A stretch of 64,000 nucleotides of DNA from Streptomyces noursei (GTDB lineage Bacteria; Actinomycetota; Actinomycetes; Streptomycetales; Streptomycetaceae). The stretch is from the NCBI RefSeq assembly GCF_016917755.1, contig NZ_CP070326.1, positions 1,736,001 through 1,800,000 on the forward strand. The letters are read 5' to 3'. The translations under genes were made by a program, and so were the position numbers. The notes under the pieces are model-generated. The model made no database searches and was not told the origin of the DNA. It was given only the letters and a program-made list of their open reading frames with translations. Positions 41,147-50,486 of the stretch are shown here, one piece after another (position 1 is the first letter of the stretch; every line of letters starts with the position of its first letter).

Positions 41147-41779
41147 ATGACCACCCACCGCACCGTCATCCACCCCGTCCCGTACCACTCCCAGTGGGCC
41201 TCGCCCGAACTCGTCCCCGCGCTCCTCGCCGGGACGACGTCGGCCACCGAGGACCCCCGCTGGCCGGAGTACGGCGCCCGGACCCCCGAGGAATACGCCT
41301 GGTGGTCCTGGCGCCTGTGCGGGATGGCCTGCCTGCGGATGGCGTTGGAGTTCTGGCGGCACTCCGCTCCCACCGCCATGGAGCTGGCCACCGAATGCCT
41401 GGACGCCGGCGCCTACGTCCGCCATCCGGAGGGCCTGCACGGTTTGGTCTACGCGCCGTTCGCCGCCTACGCGGAACGCCGTTGGGGACTGAGCGCCGAG
41501 TCCCGGCCCGACCTGCCCCGGGAGGAGATCCCGGCGCTGATCGGTGCCGGTCGGCTCGTCCTGCTCTCCGTCCACCCCTCCATCCGGGACGCCGACCCCG
41601 AACCGCCGCAGCGGGGCGGCCATCTGGTCCTGGCCGTCGGCGTCACCCCGGACCACGTCGTGATCCACAATCCGTCCGGACTCCCCGGCCACTCCCAGGA
41701 GTTCACCCACGTCGAGTGGCGGCGGCTGGACCGGGTCTACGCCGGACGCGGCGTCGTCCTGGGGCAGCACCGGGAGTAG
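41147..41779 (+). CDS. C39-like (papain-fold) peptidase-type protein
   Basis: 210 residues. The catalytic-like cysteine lies in WRLCGMACLRMALEFW (near residue 68), the histidine in GGHLVLAVGV (near residue 167) and the asparagine in IHNPSG (near residue 182), the order found in peptidase C39-like domains. There is no signal peptide, ABC domain or leader peptide gene nearby, so a bacteriocin-processing role is not supported. ATG 41147. Similar cytoplasmic proteins are widespread in streptomycetes without known function. Confidence 0.75.
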   Translation: MTTHRTVIHPVPYHSQWASPELVPALLAGTTSATEDPRWPEYGARTPEEYAWWSWRLCGMACLRMALEFWRHSAPTAMELATECLDAGAYVRHPEGLHGLVYAPFAAYAERRWGLSAESRPDLPREEIPALIGAGRLVLLSVHPSIRDADPEPPQRGGHLVLAVGVTPDHVVIHNPSGLPGHSQEFTHVEWRRLDRVYAGRGVVLGQHRE

Positions 41780-41878
41780 GGCCAGGGCAGCGGGCGCCGG
41801 CCGGATGCCTCAAACTCCCTCCCCGCAGGGGACGTTGGCCTCGCCGATATCAAGGAGAACCCTCCCCACCCCTGGTAA

Positions 41879-41894
41879 TTGCTTGAGCAAGCAG
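41879..41894. promoter_or_regulatory. MarR-type operator upstream of marR
   Basis: TTGCTTG-AG-CAAGCAG, a 7-2-7 inverted repeat with one mismatch, ends 13 bases before the GTG start at 41908. The size and symmetry fit MarR-family operators and imply autoregulation of the marR-methyltransferase operon. Confidence 0.72.
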
Positions 41895-41907
41895 TTACGT
41901 TACGTCC

Positions 41908-42420
41908 GTGATCGGGTTCGAGTCGATGTCACAGGGCAGCTCCGCGGCACCCGCCGGCAACGCGGAGGACGAGCGCTGGTGCATGGCGGTGCGGCTGTTG
42001 GGCCGGGTGGAGAAACAGCTGGACGCGACCCTCCAGCGCCGCCACGGCCTGCCGCTCTCGGAGTACCGGGCACTGTGCGCGCTCAGCCGCCCGGACAGCG
42101 GGCCGGCGCTCCGGATGGGCGAACTCGCCGACCGGATCGGCCTGCAGGACAGCACGGTCACCCGCCTGATCGGCCGGTTGGAGGCGCAGGACCTGGCGGA
42201 GCGCGCCGCCGCCCCCGGCGACGGGCGGGCGGTCGCGGCCCGCATCACCGCAGCCGGCCGACAGCGGTACGCGGAGGCGACCCCCACCTACCGGGCGGCG
42301 CTCGGTGCCGCCCTGGAAGCCTCCATGGCCAATATCTACCTCGCCGACCTCGCGGCGTGGGTGCGCACCGGCGAGTCGGCCGTCGGGGGCACGCCCCACG
42401 CATCCGAAGGGAGCTCCTGA
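41908..42420 (+). CDS. MarR family transcriptional regulator
   Basis: 170 residues. The winged helix (LRMGELADRIGLQDSTVTRL, then IGRLEAQDLAERAAAPGDGR) lies between the flanking dimerisation helices of MarR proteins. It is translationally coupled (TGATG) to a methyltransferase, and a 7-2-7 dyad lies directly upstream. The ligand is unknown. GTG 41908 is used; an in-frame ATG at 41926 is an alternative. Confidence 0.9.
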   Translation: MIGFESMSQGSSAAPAGNAEDERWCMAVRLLGRVEKQLDATLQRRHGLPLSEYRALCALSRPDSGPALRMGELADRIGLQDSTVTRLIGRLEAQDLAERAAAPGDGRAVAARITAAGRQRYAEATPTYRAALGAALEASMANIYLADLAAWVRTGESAVGGTPHASEGSS

Positions 42421-43214
42421 TGACCGATGCCGTCGACCACTACGCGCGACTGCTCGCCGAGCACTACACCTGGATGCTGGGCGGCGACATACCCGCCGCC
42501 GCGTCGGGCCAGCTCGAACTCCTGCGGAAGCTGGGCGTGCACGCGGACTGGGGCGCGTCCGACACGTCGGACGACGCGCGCGGGGAGGCCGTCGCCGTCG
42601 ATCTGGGCTGCGGGCCCGGTACCCAGACGCTGGCCCTGGTCCGCCTCGGGTTCGCGCCCGTCGTCGCCGTGGACACCAGCGCGCACCTGCTGGCCGAGCT
42701 GACCGCGACCCACGCGGGGACCGGCGGCGCCGCGGAGGCGCTCCGCCCCCTCCGGCGGGACATCCGCGGCGCCCTCGCCGAGGCGGCGCCCGCGGACTCG
42801 GTGGCCGCCGTGGTGTGCATGGGCGACACCCTGCCGCACCTGCCCGCCAAGACCGACGTCACCGAGCTGCTCGGCGACGTGGCACGCGCGCTCCGCCCCG
42901 GCGGCCATTTCGTCGCCACCTACCGCGATCTGACGGCGGCGCTGCACGGCACGGACCGCTTCCTGCCGGTCCGCAGCTCGGACGACCGCCTGCTGACCTG
43001 CTTCCTCGAATACGTCGACGACGACACGGTGCTGGTCCACGACCTGTTGCACACCCGCTCGGCGGCGGGTTGGGAACAGCGGACCAGCAGCTATCCGAAG
43101 CTGCGGATCCCGGCGCAGTGGCTGGTGGAGCAGTGCCGCGCCGTCGGCCTGGAGGTGCGGCACGACGAGACCGGGCCGCGGGGGATGCGGGTCCTGCACG
43201 CCGTCAAACCGTGA
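42420..43214 (+). CDS. Class I SAM-dependent methyltransferase
   Basis: 264 residues with the SAM motif VAVDLGCGPGTQTLAL near residue 60, a motif II-like acidic VVAVDTS, and LRPGGHFVATYRD near residue 160. It methylates an unknown small molecule. Its ATG overlaps the marR stop by one base, so its expression is tied to MarR; substrate or product may be the effector. Detoxification by methylation is a reasonable but unproven role. Confidence 0.87.
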   Translation: MTDAVDHYARLLAEHYTWMLGGDIPAAASGQLELLRKLGVHADWGASDTSDDARGEAVAVDLGCGPGTQTLALVRLGFAPVVAVDTSAHLLAELTATHAGTGGAAEALRPLRRDIRGALAEAAPADSVAAVVCMGDTLPHLPAKTDVTELLGDVARALRPGGHFVATYRDLTAALHGTDRFLPVRSSDDRLLTCFLEYVDDDTVLVHDLLHTRSAAGWEQRTSSYPKLRIPAQWLVEQCRAVGLEVRHDETGPRGMRVLHAVKP

Positions 43215-43347
43215 CCTGATCCGGTCGGCACGACACCCTCCCCCCTTATGGGTGATGGCCAACTCGCTTCATTTCCAAGGAACATGAAAGGGAGCGCGCG
43301 GCCGGAACGCACTCCATGAAGCCGGCGCGGCCGCGGGGAGGGGACCG

Positions 43348-43578
43348 GTGACGGGCTTGCAGCGCGACGGAGGCGAGCGGGAGGCGCGTCACCGCATCCC
43401 GTTCGGGGCCATCGGCCTCACTCTCGCGCTGGCGTGCAGCATCGCCGGCATCGTCTGGACCGCCGGCCTCGACGAGACCGGCGTGGAGGTCGCGCCGCCG
43501 AGCGGCGACACGCTCCGCCCCGCCGCCACCCCCGCCCCGCCGCCGTCCCCGCACCGCGCCGCGCCCTCCCGCCCGTAG
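43348..43578 (+). CDS. Small single-span membrane protein
   Basis: 76 residues: charged N terminus, one hydrophobic span (FGAIGLTLALACSIAGIVW) and an extracytoplasmic Pro/Ala-rich tail. GTG 43348 follows a strong GGGGAGGGG ribosome site. No family recognised. It lies alone between the methyltransferase and the permease gene. Confidence 0.55.
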   Translation: MTGLQRDGGEREARHRIPFGAIGLTLALACSIAGIVWTAGLDETGVEVAPPSGDTLRPAATPAPPPSPHRAAPSRP

Positions 43579-43762
43579 CGCCGCGGCAGTTGGCGCGCCG
43601 GCGGTGCCACCCGGCCGCGGCGTGCCCGGCGCGGCGTGCCCCGTCTCCTCGCGCCCGTCCTGAAGTATGGGACAAAAGGTGCGTACACCCGCAGAACCCC
43701 GCGGGTGCCGCGTCACCGGCCGAACCCGCCGCACCCATCGCAGCAGAACGAGGGCACGTCCC

Positions 43763-45412
43763 ATGGAGATGCACCAACCGACCGCACCTGCCGCGCCCCG
43801 GAATCCCGGCCTGAAACGCGACATCGGGCTGGTCGGGCTGATCTGGACCTCGGAGGGGTCCATCATCGGATCCGGATGGCTGTTCGGGGCGCTGTTCGCG
43901 GCGCAGGCGGCCGGCACTGCGGCGCTGGTCTCCTGGGGCATCGGGGCGGTGGCCATCGTCATCCTCGCGTTCGTCCATGCCGAGCTGGGGGCGATGTACC
44001 CGGTCGCGGGCGGCACCGCGCGCTTCCCGCACTACGCGTTCGGCAGCGCGGCGGGCGCGTCCTTCGGCTGGTTCTCCTGGCTGCAGGCGGTCACCGTGGC
44101 GCCGATCGAGGTGATGGCGTCGCTGAACTACCTCAGCGTGCACGCCCCCTGGGTGCAGACCGGCAAGAACCACCTCACCCCGGCCGGCTACGGACTCGCG
44201 GTCGCCTTCATGGCGTTCTTCGTCGTCGTCAACTTCTTCGGCATCAGGTGGCTGGCCCACACCAACAGCGTGGCGACCTGGTGGAAGCTGGCCGTCCCCG
44301 TCGTCACCATCATCGTGATGGGGGCCGCGGCCTTCCACCCGGGGAACTTCGGATACCAGGGCTTCGCACCCTTCGGCGCCAAGGGCATGCTCTCGGCGAT
44401 CAGCACCAGCGGCATCATCTTCGCCCTCCTCGGCTTCGAGCAGGCCGACCAGTTGGCGGGCGAGAGCCGCAATCCGGCGCGGGACATCCCGCGGGCGGTG
44501 ATCGGCTCGATCTTCATCGGCGTGTTGGTCTACGTCGCCCTGCAGGCGGTGTTCATCGGGGCGCTCCCGCGCACCGCCTTCGCGCACGGCGGCTGGGCCG
44601 ATCTGACGTTCAGCGGCAAGGCGGGGCCGTTCGCGGGGCTCGCCACCTCCATCGGCCTCGGCTGGTTGGCGACGCTCGTCTACATCGACGCGGTCGTCTC
44701 GCCGTCCGGTACCGGCCTGGTCTATGTGACGGCCACCTCCCGGGTCTCGTACGGGCTGTCCCGCAACGGCTACGTACCGGCGGTCTTCGAGCGGACCACC
44801 CGGCACGGCGTGCCGTGGTTCGGGCTGCTGGTGGCGTTCGTCGTCGGGCTGATCGTCTTCCTGCCGTTCCCCACCTGGCAGAAGCTGGTCGGCTTCGTGA
44901 CCTCGGCGAGCGTGCTGATGTACGCCGGCGCCCCGCTCGCCTTCGGCTGCCTGCGGAAGCAGGATCCCCACCGGCCGCGTCCGTACCGGTTGCCCGGTGG
45001 GCTGTTCTGGGCCCCGGTGGCCTTCATCGTCGCCAACCTGATCATTTACTGGGCCGGTTGGGACACGCTGTGGCGCCTCGGGGTGGCGATCGTCCTGGGC
45101 TATGCCGTCCTGGGAGGCTCGGCGCTGCTGAAGCTCAACCCCAAGGCCCCGCGCCTGAACTGGCGGAACGCGCAGTGGCTGCCGGTGTATCTGCTGGGCA
45201 TGGGGGTGATCTCCTGGCAGGGCGGCTTCTGCAGCACCGGACCGGCGGCCAAGGTGTCCTGCGGCGCGACCGACGCTCTTCCGCTGTGGTGGGACATCGC
45301 GCTCATCGCCGCCTTCAGCCTCGTCATCTACTTCTGGGCGCAGGCGGTGCGGCTGCCGGACGAGGAGACGCGGGAGTACATCGGATCGGTGGAGGTCGTG
45401 CCAGGGGCGTGA
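43763..45412 (+). CDS. APC superfamily amino acid permease
   Basis: 549 residues with about twelve to fourteen membrane helices. The helix 1 motif GLIWTSEGSIIGSGWLFGA has the unwound GSGW substrate-site segment of APC transporters, followed by HAELGAMYPVAGGTARF and GFEQADQLAGESRNPARDIP. The C-terminal region has a cysteine-bearing extracytoplasmic loop (GGFCSTGPAAKVSCG). The amino acid carried is not predictable. ATG 43763. No regulator is adjacent. Confidence 0.9.
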   Translation: MEMHQPTAPAAPRNPGLKRDIGLVGLIWTSEGSIIGSGWLFGALFAAQAAGTAALVSWGIGAVAIVILAFVHAELGAMYPVAGGTARFPHYAFGSAAGASFGWFSWLQAVTVAPIEVMASLNYLSVHAPWVQTGKNHLTPAGYGLAVAFMAFFVVVNFFGIRWLAHTNSVATWWKLAVPVVTIIVMGAAAFHPGNFGYQGFAPFGAKGMLSAISTSGIIFALLGFEQADQLAGESRNPARDIPRAVIGSIFIGVLVYVALQAVFIGALPRTAFAHGGWADLTFSGKAGPFAGLATSIGLGWLATLVYIDAVVSPSGTGLVYVTATSRVSYGLSRNGYVPAVFERTTRHGVPWFGLLVAFVVGLIVFLPFPTWQKLVGFVTSASVLMYAGAPLAFGCLRKQDPHRPRPYRLPGGLFWAPVAFIVANLIIYWAGWDTLWRLGVAIVLGYAVLGGSALLKLNPKAPRLNWRNAQWLPVYLLGMGVISWQGGFCSTGPAAKVSCGATDALPLWWDIALIAAFSLVIYFWAQAVRLPDEETREYIGSVEVVPGA

Positions 45413-45674
45413 GCGGAGCCGCGGTGCGGGGGATCGCGGGAAAAACCGGTCGTGGCACGGCCCTCACGGGGCCCGTGGCGGAGTTCGACGGGGCGGCGGA
45501 CGGGGTTTCCCGCGGCACGTGGGGCGTCGGTCGGCCCGCCTCGGCGCGGCGCACCAGGCGGGCCCGGGGACGCTCCGGCCGACGGGCCTGACCTGGGCGT
45601 ACGTCGCCGTGCGTCGCATGACGCCGTAGCCTCGCCAGGGACCACGGAGCCGGACAGCGGGACGGGGAGGGCCG

Positions 45675-46484
45675 ATGGGCACGGTGGACGGATGCAGGCA
45701 GCCGGAGGGGTCCGGCGACGGCGGACGGGGGGAGCCGGACGCGCGGAACATCCGGACGGTGGAGGACGTACTCCGGCTGCTGGACGGCCTGTTCGCGCCG
45801 GCGGCCGACCGCTGGACGGCGGACGGCGCCGCCTGGTGGGACGGGTTCTACGCGGACCGCGACCGGCCGGTGCCGTTCTTCGCGGCGAAGCCCGACGAGA
45901 ACCTCGTGTCGTATCTCGACCGCGGGCTGATCACCGTCGGCCGGGCACTGGACCTGGGCTGCGGTCCGGGCCGCAACGCGCTGCACCTGGCCTCGCTGGG
46001 CTTCGAGGTGGACGCCGTCGACCTCTCCCCCGCCGCCGTCTCCTGGGCCCGGGAACGGGCCCGCGAGGCGGGGGCCGTCGTCCGCTTCCACTGCGGCGAC
46101 GCCTTCGCCGCCCTCGCCGACCCGGACACCGGGCTCGGCGGCCCGTACGACCTGGTCTACGACTCCGGCTGCTTCCACCATCTGCCGCCGCACCGCCGGA
46201 TCAGCTATCTCGCCCTCCTCGACCGGGCCCTGGCCCCCGGCGGCCACTTCGGCCTCGCCTGTTTCGCGGCCGGGGCGATGGGGTCCGAACTCCCGGACGC
46301 CGACTTCTACCGCGGGCCGGGGCTGCACGGCGGCCTCGCGTACACCCCGGAGTCGTTGCGCGCGCTGTTCGCCGATCTGACGGAGGTCGAGCTGCGCCGG
46401 ATGCGGGACGAGCCGCCGCAGTCCCCCGCGTTCGGCGAGGCGTTCCTGTGGACGGCGTTGTTCCGGCGCCCGGCCCGGGGGTAG
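45675..46484 (+). CDS. Class I SAM-dependent methyltransferase (TehB-like)
   Basis: 269 residues. The SAM site is RALDLGCGPGRNALHLASLG near residue 97, with VDAVDLSPAAV following and YDLVYDSGCFHHLPPH near residue 155. The pattern resembles TehB/thiopurine-type small-molecule methyltransferases. Monocistronic; ATG 45675 follows GGGGAGGG. Substrate unknown. Confidence 0.86.
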   Translation: MGTVDGCRQPEGSGDGGRGEPDARNIRTVEDVLRLLDGLFAPAADRWTADGAAWWDGFYADRDRPVPFFAAKPDENLVSYLDRGLITVGRALDLGCGPGRNALHLASLGFEVDAVDLSPAAVSWARERAREAGAVVRFHCGDAFAALADPDTGLGGPYDLVYDSGCFHHLPPHRRISYLALLDRALAPGGHFGLACFAAGAMGSELPDADFYRGPGLHGGLAYTPESLRALFADLTEVELRRMRDEPPQSPAFGEAFLWTALFRRPARG

Positions 46485-46533
46485 CCGCGCGGCGTGCGCC
46501 GGTCGCGTGCACCGACACACCACATGTTTTCTC

Positions 46534-46545
46534 ACTTGCGCAAGT
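46534..46545. promoter_or_regulatory. 12-bp palindrome upstream of the SEDS gene
   Basis: ACTTGCGCAAGT is a perfect palindrome about 50 bases upstream of the TTG start, followed by TACTGT (46554-46559) as a possible -10. Candidate operator. Confidence 0.45.
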
Positions 46546-46596
46546 TTCAGGAGTACTGTCTGCCTGTCGTGGCTTCGTCCGGGCAGGAGGCCAAGG

Positions 46597-47793
46597 TTGG
46601 GTGCCGTCAGCTTTCCCGTGCGCGGGACGACCCGCGCCGCAACGGTGTGGGGTCGGATCCTCGGACGGGGGTCCCTGGTCCGCCGGCTCGACTGGATGTT
46701 GTTCGGCGCGGCCTTCGCGCTTTCCGTGATCGGCGCGCTGCTGGTCTTCTCCGCGACCCGCGGGCGGATGCAACTCAACCAGGGCGACCCGTACTTCTTC
46801 GTGGTGCGGCACCTCATCAACACCGGGATCGGCCTCGCCCTCGGCGCGCTCACCCTGTGGTACGGCCACCGGCGCCTGCGCGACACCGCGGCCGTCCTCT
46901 ACGTCGTGACGGTGCTGCTGGTGGCGCTCGTGCTGACGCCGGTCGGCGCGACCATCAACGGCTCCCGGCGGTGGATCGTGATCGGCGGCGGCATGTCGAT
47001 CCAGCCCGCCGAGTTCGTCAAGGTCGCGATCATCATCGCCATGGCGGTGGCGCTCACCGCACGGGTGGACGCCGGCGACCTGATCGAGCCGGACCGGCGG
47101 GGCATCGTCCGGGCGCTCGCCCTGGGCGGGGTCCCGGCGCTGCTCGTCCTGCTCACCCCCGATCTCGGGCAGGCGCTCGGCATCGCGGCGATCGTGCTGT
47201 GCATGCTCGTCGCGGCGGGGGCGCCGAAGCGCTGGGTCCTGGGGCTGCTGGGGATCGGCGTGGCGGGCTGCCTGGCCGTCTGGCAGTTCCACCTGCTGGA
47301 CCAGTACCAGATCAACCGATTCGCGGCGTTCGCCGACCCCGCGCTCGACCCGTCGGGCGTCGGCTACAACACCAGTCAGGCGAGGATCGCCATCGGCGCG
47401 GGCGGGCTGACCGGCTCCGGGCTCTTCCACGGGGCCCAGACCAACGGGCAGTTCGTGCCCGAGCAGCAGACCGACTTCGTCTTCTCGGTCGCCGGGGAGG
47501 AACTGGGCTTCCTCGGGGCGGGCCTGATCATCGTCCTGATCGGGGTGGTGCTGTGGCGGGCCTGCCGGATCGCGCGGCACTGCCCGGATCTCTACGGCAC
47601 GGTCACCGCGGCCGGGATCGTCGGCTGGCTGGCCTTCCAGGCGTTCGAGAACATCGGGATGAACCTCGGCATCATGCCGGTCACCGGGCTGCCACTGCCG
47701 TTCGTCAGCTACGGCGGGTCGTCGATGTTCGCCGGCTGGGTCGCCGTCGGGCTGCTGCAGTCGATAAAGGTCCAGCGGACGATGTCGGCCTGA
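46597..47793 (+). CDS. SEDS-family protein (RodA/FtsW-like)
   Basis: 398 residues with about ten membrane helices. SEDS signatures include NGSRRWI, IQPAEFVKVAIII, LLTPDLGQALGI, PEQQTDFVFSVAGEELGF and PLPFVSYGGSSM. SEDS proteins polymerise lipid II glycan strands at the septum or cell wall, normally with a class B penicillin-binding protein, but none is nearby, so this is an orphan copy and may act in sporulation or a specialised wall process. The start TTG 46597 has AGGAGG six bases upstream; the ATG at 46507 lies upstream of the promoter-like palindrome and is rejected. Confidence 0.9.
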   Translation: MGAVSFPVRGTTRAATVWGRILGRGSLVRRLDWMLFGAAFALSVIGALLVFSATRGRMQLNQGDPYFFVVRHLINTGIGLALGALTLWYGHRRLRDTAAVLYVVTVLLVALVLTPVGATINGSRRWIVIGGGMSIQPAEFVKVAIIIAMAVALTARVDAGDLIEPDRRGIVRALALGGVPALLVLLTPDLGQALGIAAIVLCMLVAAGAPKRWVLGLLGIGVAGCLAVWQFHLLDQYQINRFAAFADPALDPSGVGYNTSQARIAIGAGGLTGSGLFHGAQTNGQFVPEQQTDFVFSVAGEELGFLGAGLIIVLIGVVLWRACRIARHCPDLYGTVTAAGIVGWLAFQAFENIGMNLGIMPVTGLPLPFVSYGGSSMFAGWVAVGLLQSIKVQRTMSA

Positions 47794-47864
47794 GCGGACG
47801 GGCGGCGGCGCCACGGCCCGGCGGGGGCGCGGGCCCCCGTGCCGGGACCGGCCGGGCCGGCGGC

Positions 47865-48308
47865 CTACGCACCGGCGAACAGGCCGCGCAGCCGGCTGCC
47901 GTTGGCGAGCACGACGACGCCCGCCAGTGCGAGCCCGCAGACGCCCTGCTCCACCTTCAGCCAGGTCGGGAACGGGCCGGGGACCGCGATGATCACGGCG
48001 ATCGCCGCCGTCATGACGGCGGAGACGATCCGCAGTCTGCGGTAGGCGCCGCGGGACCCACGGGCCGTCCCGGCGGCGAAGAGGTAGGTCAGCACGGCGC
48101 TGACGACGACGATGCTCGCCCGCACCCAGACCGCGTCGTTGACGACGGCGGGATCGCCGCGGAGGAGGTAGACGGCCGCGAGGGTGAGCGCGCTCAGGCC
48201 GAGGTAGCCGGCGACCAGCAGCTTTATGCCTCGTAACGCACTGGTGGTGCGGGGGTGTTGGAGCGCTTCGGGGGGAACCGCGGTGGGGCGCGGGCTCCGG
48301 GCGTTCAT
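47865..48308 (-). CDS. Four-helix membrane protein of unknown function
   Basis: 147 residues with four hydrophobic helices (LLVAGYLGLSALTLAAVYLL; ASIVVVSAVLTYLFAAG; IVSAVMTAAIAVIIAV; CGLALAGVVVLANGS). The region between helices 2 and 3 is basic. ATG 48308. The fold is like many small streptomycete membrane proteins; no domain is recognised. Convergent with the SEDS gene. Confidence 0.72.
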   Translation of the reverse strand: MNARSPRPTAVPPEALQHPRTTSALRGIKLLVAGYLGLSALTLAAVYLLRGDPAVVNDAVWVRASIVVVSAVLTYLFAAGTARGSRGAYRRLRIVSAVMTAAIAVIIAVPGPFPTWLKVEQGVCGLALAGVVVLANGSRLRGLFAGA

Positions 48309-48846
48309 GGTGGTGGTCCCTTCTGTCGTGCGGAGCGGCGGCGCGCCCCTGCGTACGGTCACCTCCAGCATCCGGTCGCCCCGGCGGACGTTCATCACCC
48401 ACGCGGACGACGCGCCGGGCGCCCGGCCTCGGGGGGCGGTGAGGGGCAACCCGTACGGGCTCCCACCACCGGGTCTCGGGGTTGCCGCCCGACGGGCCGG
48501 GCGGCACCTCCGTCGGCAGCTGTGCCAGAGGGGACCGCGTCACGGCGTTCGAGGAGCTGGGCGCGCAGGCCCTGCTGTTCTCCGGCGACCCCGCGGAGGG
48601 CGCGCTGGTCGGCCCGTACCGCCCGGTGAAGCTGCCGCCGGGGCGGCTGACGTGGGCTGATTTGCCCCGGGCCGGGGGCGGTGTGCGACAGTGGGCCCTC
48701 CGGTCGGCCGGGCGTTTCGCCGTGTGCGGCGGTGGCCGCCGGAACTCTGACATTCCCCATCCCCGAACGACGGTTCAGGCCGCGCCGTGCGCGGATCCTG
48801 CCCGTACGTCCGCCCTCCCCCGAGTGATTTCTTCCCCCAGAGAGCG
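48309..48846. other. Gene-free interval with possible degraded coding
   Basis: 538 bases without a convincing gene. Short plus-strand stretches translate to protein-like segments in different frames (for example FEELGAQALLFSGDP near 48550 and GPYRPVKLPPGRLTWADLP near 48615), suggesting a decayed gene broken by frameshifts, but I cannot name the parent. Confidence 0.3.
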
Positions 48847-49608
48847 ATGCAGGCGACGACTCTTCTCCCCCGGACCACGGACCTGTTCACCCAGGGCCTG
48901 GAGTCGCAGAGCGGCTCCGCGCTGCTGCGTTTCGGCGCCGCCCGACCCCGCCCGGCCGGCCGGATCAGCTGGTCCGGCGAGGGTGCGGTGGCCTGGCTCG
49001 ACGAGCCGCGCGGCCATCTCTGGAGTGTCGGCGAGCCGACCGCGGCGGCCGGTCTCGTCCTTCGCGCCACCCATCAACTCCCGGACGCCGTAAGGGAGTT
49101 CACCGCGCCGCGGGGCACCGAGACGCTGCTCGGTCGGCACCTTGCAGTGACCGACCCGATCGCCTGGGACTTCCGGTGGACGCTGGCCGAGCCGCCGGCC
49201 CATCCAACGGAGGAGCGGGTGGTCCCGCTGGACGAGACGCACCATGACGAGCTGCTCGCCTTCCTCACCGAGCACAGCCCGGCGCACTCCACCGGGCCCG
49301 GCTCCGCGGACGTCAGCCTGTGGACCGGGATCCGCGGCACGGACGGCCGGCTGGTGGCGTGCGGCGCGCTGAGCAGCCTGCGGGACAGCGGCGCCCCGCT
49401 GATGGCGTCGGTCGCCACCGACGCGGCCCAGCGCGGCCAGGGCCTGGGGGCGGCCCTGACGTCGTGGCTGACCCGGTACGCCGTCCGCCGGTACGGCTTC
49501 TGCACCCTGTGGCAGCTCGCCGACAACGCCCCCGCCGACCGGCTCTACACCCGCCTTGGCTACCGCAACGAGGACCCCTGCGTGGCCGGGCGGATCAGCG
49601 GGCGCTGA
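48847..49608 (+). CDS. GNAT family N-acetyltransferase
   Basis: 253 residues. The N-terminal half is unrecognised. The C-terminal GNAT domain shows SVATDAAQRGQGLGAALTSW (acetyl-CoA loop, near residue 197) and DRLYTRLGYRNEDP. Two-part proteins of this sort often have a degenerate first GNAT domain. Substrate unknown. ATG 48847. Its last 14 bases overlap the end of the convergent DUF4389 gene. Confidence 0.83.
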   Translation: MQATTLLPRTTDLFTQGLESQSGSALLRFGAARPRPAGRISWSGEGAVAWLDEPRGHLWSVGEPTAAAGLVLRATHQLPDAVREFTAPRGTETLLGRHLAVTDPIAWDFRWTLAEPPAHPTEERVVPLDETHHDELLAFLTEHSPAHSTGPGSADVSLWTGIRGTDGRLVACGALSSLRDSGAPLMASVATDAAQRGQGLGAALTSWLTRYAVRRYGFCTLWQLADNAPADRLYTRLGYRNEDPCVAGRISGR

Positions 49609-50335
49609 CCGCGGCGCGACTGCGGGGCGGTCGGTGGTGGCGGTTGTGCAGGAGGGCCTGCAGGCGCCCGGAGCGGCGGCTGGCGGACTCGGGCCGCAGC
49701 GGCGGGAGGGCGTCGGTCAGGAAGAAGAGGTAGGCCAGGACCTGTATCGCCCAGCGGTCGAAGGCGACGAGGCTGCGGAACTGGCTCCGGGGGTAGTGCC
49801 CGGTGCGGAGCAGCGCGGCGGCCGGCGAGCTGAGGATCAGGATCGTCAGGGCGGCCAGGGCCAGGACGGCGGACAGCCCGCCGATCCACCACACGAGCCG
49901 GAAGACCAGGCCGACCAGCACCACCAGCAGGAGCTGCGGGAAGGCGCGCAGCCGCGACAGGAGCAGCCCCGGGCCGCGGGGCAGGTGCTCCGGGCGGTCG
50001 ATGAAGAGGCGGGCGGGGTAGTCGGGGACCGCGCCGAGGGTGAAGGGCGGGTAGCGGTCGGTGGCCAGCGCCCCGTAGGAGTAGTAGGCCACGCGCCAGG
50101 CCCAGCGCAGCACGCCGGTGCTGAAGAGGAACAGCCACCGGGGGTAGCGCCCGGTGAAGAAGATCACCGGGACCGCCAGCGCGGTGGCGATCAGGAAGCC
50201 GATGCCCAGGGCGGTCAGCAGGACGTGGTGCGGGACGAGGAGCAGCCACTTCACCGCCCAGAGCCAGCGGGACAGCGGCTCGTCCAGGTCCGCCTCGACC
50301 CGTACCGGCTGGTACTCCGCGGCGATCGTCGACAT
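49595..50335 (-). CDS. DUF4389 family membrane protein
   Basis: 246 residues with about four hydrophobic helices. The blocks SRWLWAVKWLLLVPHHVLL, FTGRYPRWLFLFSTGVLRW, ALATDRYPPFTL and a central WWIGGLSAVLALAAL are typical of DUF4389, whose function is unknown. ATG 50335 has AAGGAG upstream. Confidence 0.83.
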   Translation of the reverse strand: MSTIAAEYQPVRVEADLDEPLSRWLWAVKWLLLVPHHVLLTALGIGFLIATALAVPVIFFTGRYPRWLFLFSTGVLRWAWRVAYYSYGALATDRYPPFTLGAVPDYPARLFIDRPEHLPRGPGLLLSRLRAFPQLLLVVLVGLVFRLVWWIGGLSAVLALAALTILILSSPAAALLRTGHYPRSQFRSLVAFDRWAIQVLAYLFFLTDALPPLRPESASRRSGRLQALLHNRHHRPPRSRAAVSAR

Positions 50336-50486
50336 GGCCGTCAGCTCCTTCCGCCACAGTGGCCGGATCCGGCCGGAGCGCCCCCTCACCACCAGAGTGA
50401 CCGAGTCGGGCCGGTTTGGGCAGGGGCTGTGGACGACGGACCTGCGCCCCGGCCCGGCGCGGCGGCCGGGGCGTGACCGACCGCGG

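Noticed and set aside
41147..41779. Bacteriocin-processing C39 peptidase
   Set aside because: No transporter domain, leader peptide or precursor gene is nearby; only the papain-like residue order is visible.
46507..46596. ATG 46507 as start of the SEDS protein
   Set aside because: It lacks a ribosome site and would place the palindrome in the coding region; TTG 46597 has an ideal AGGAGG.
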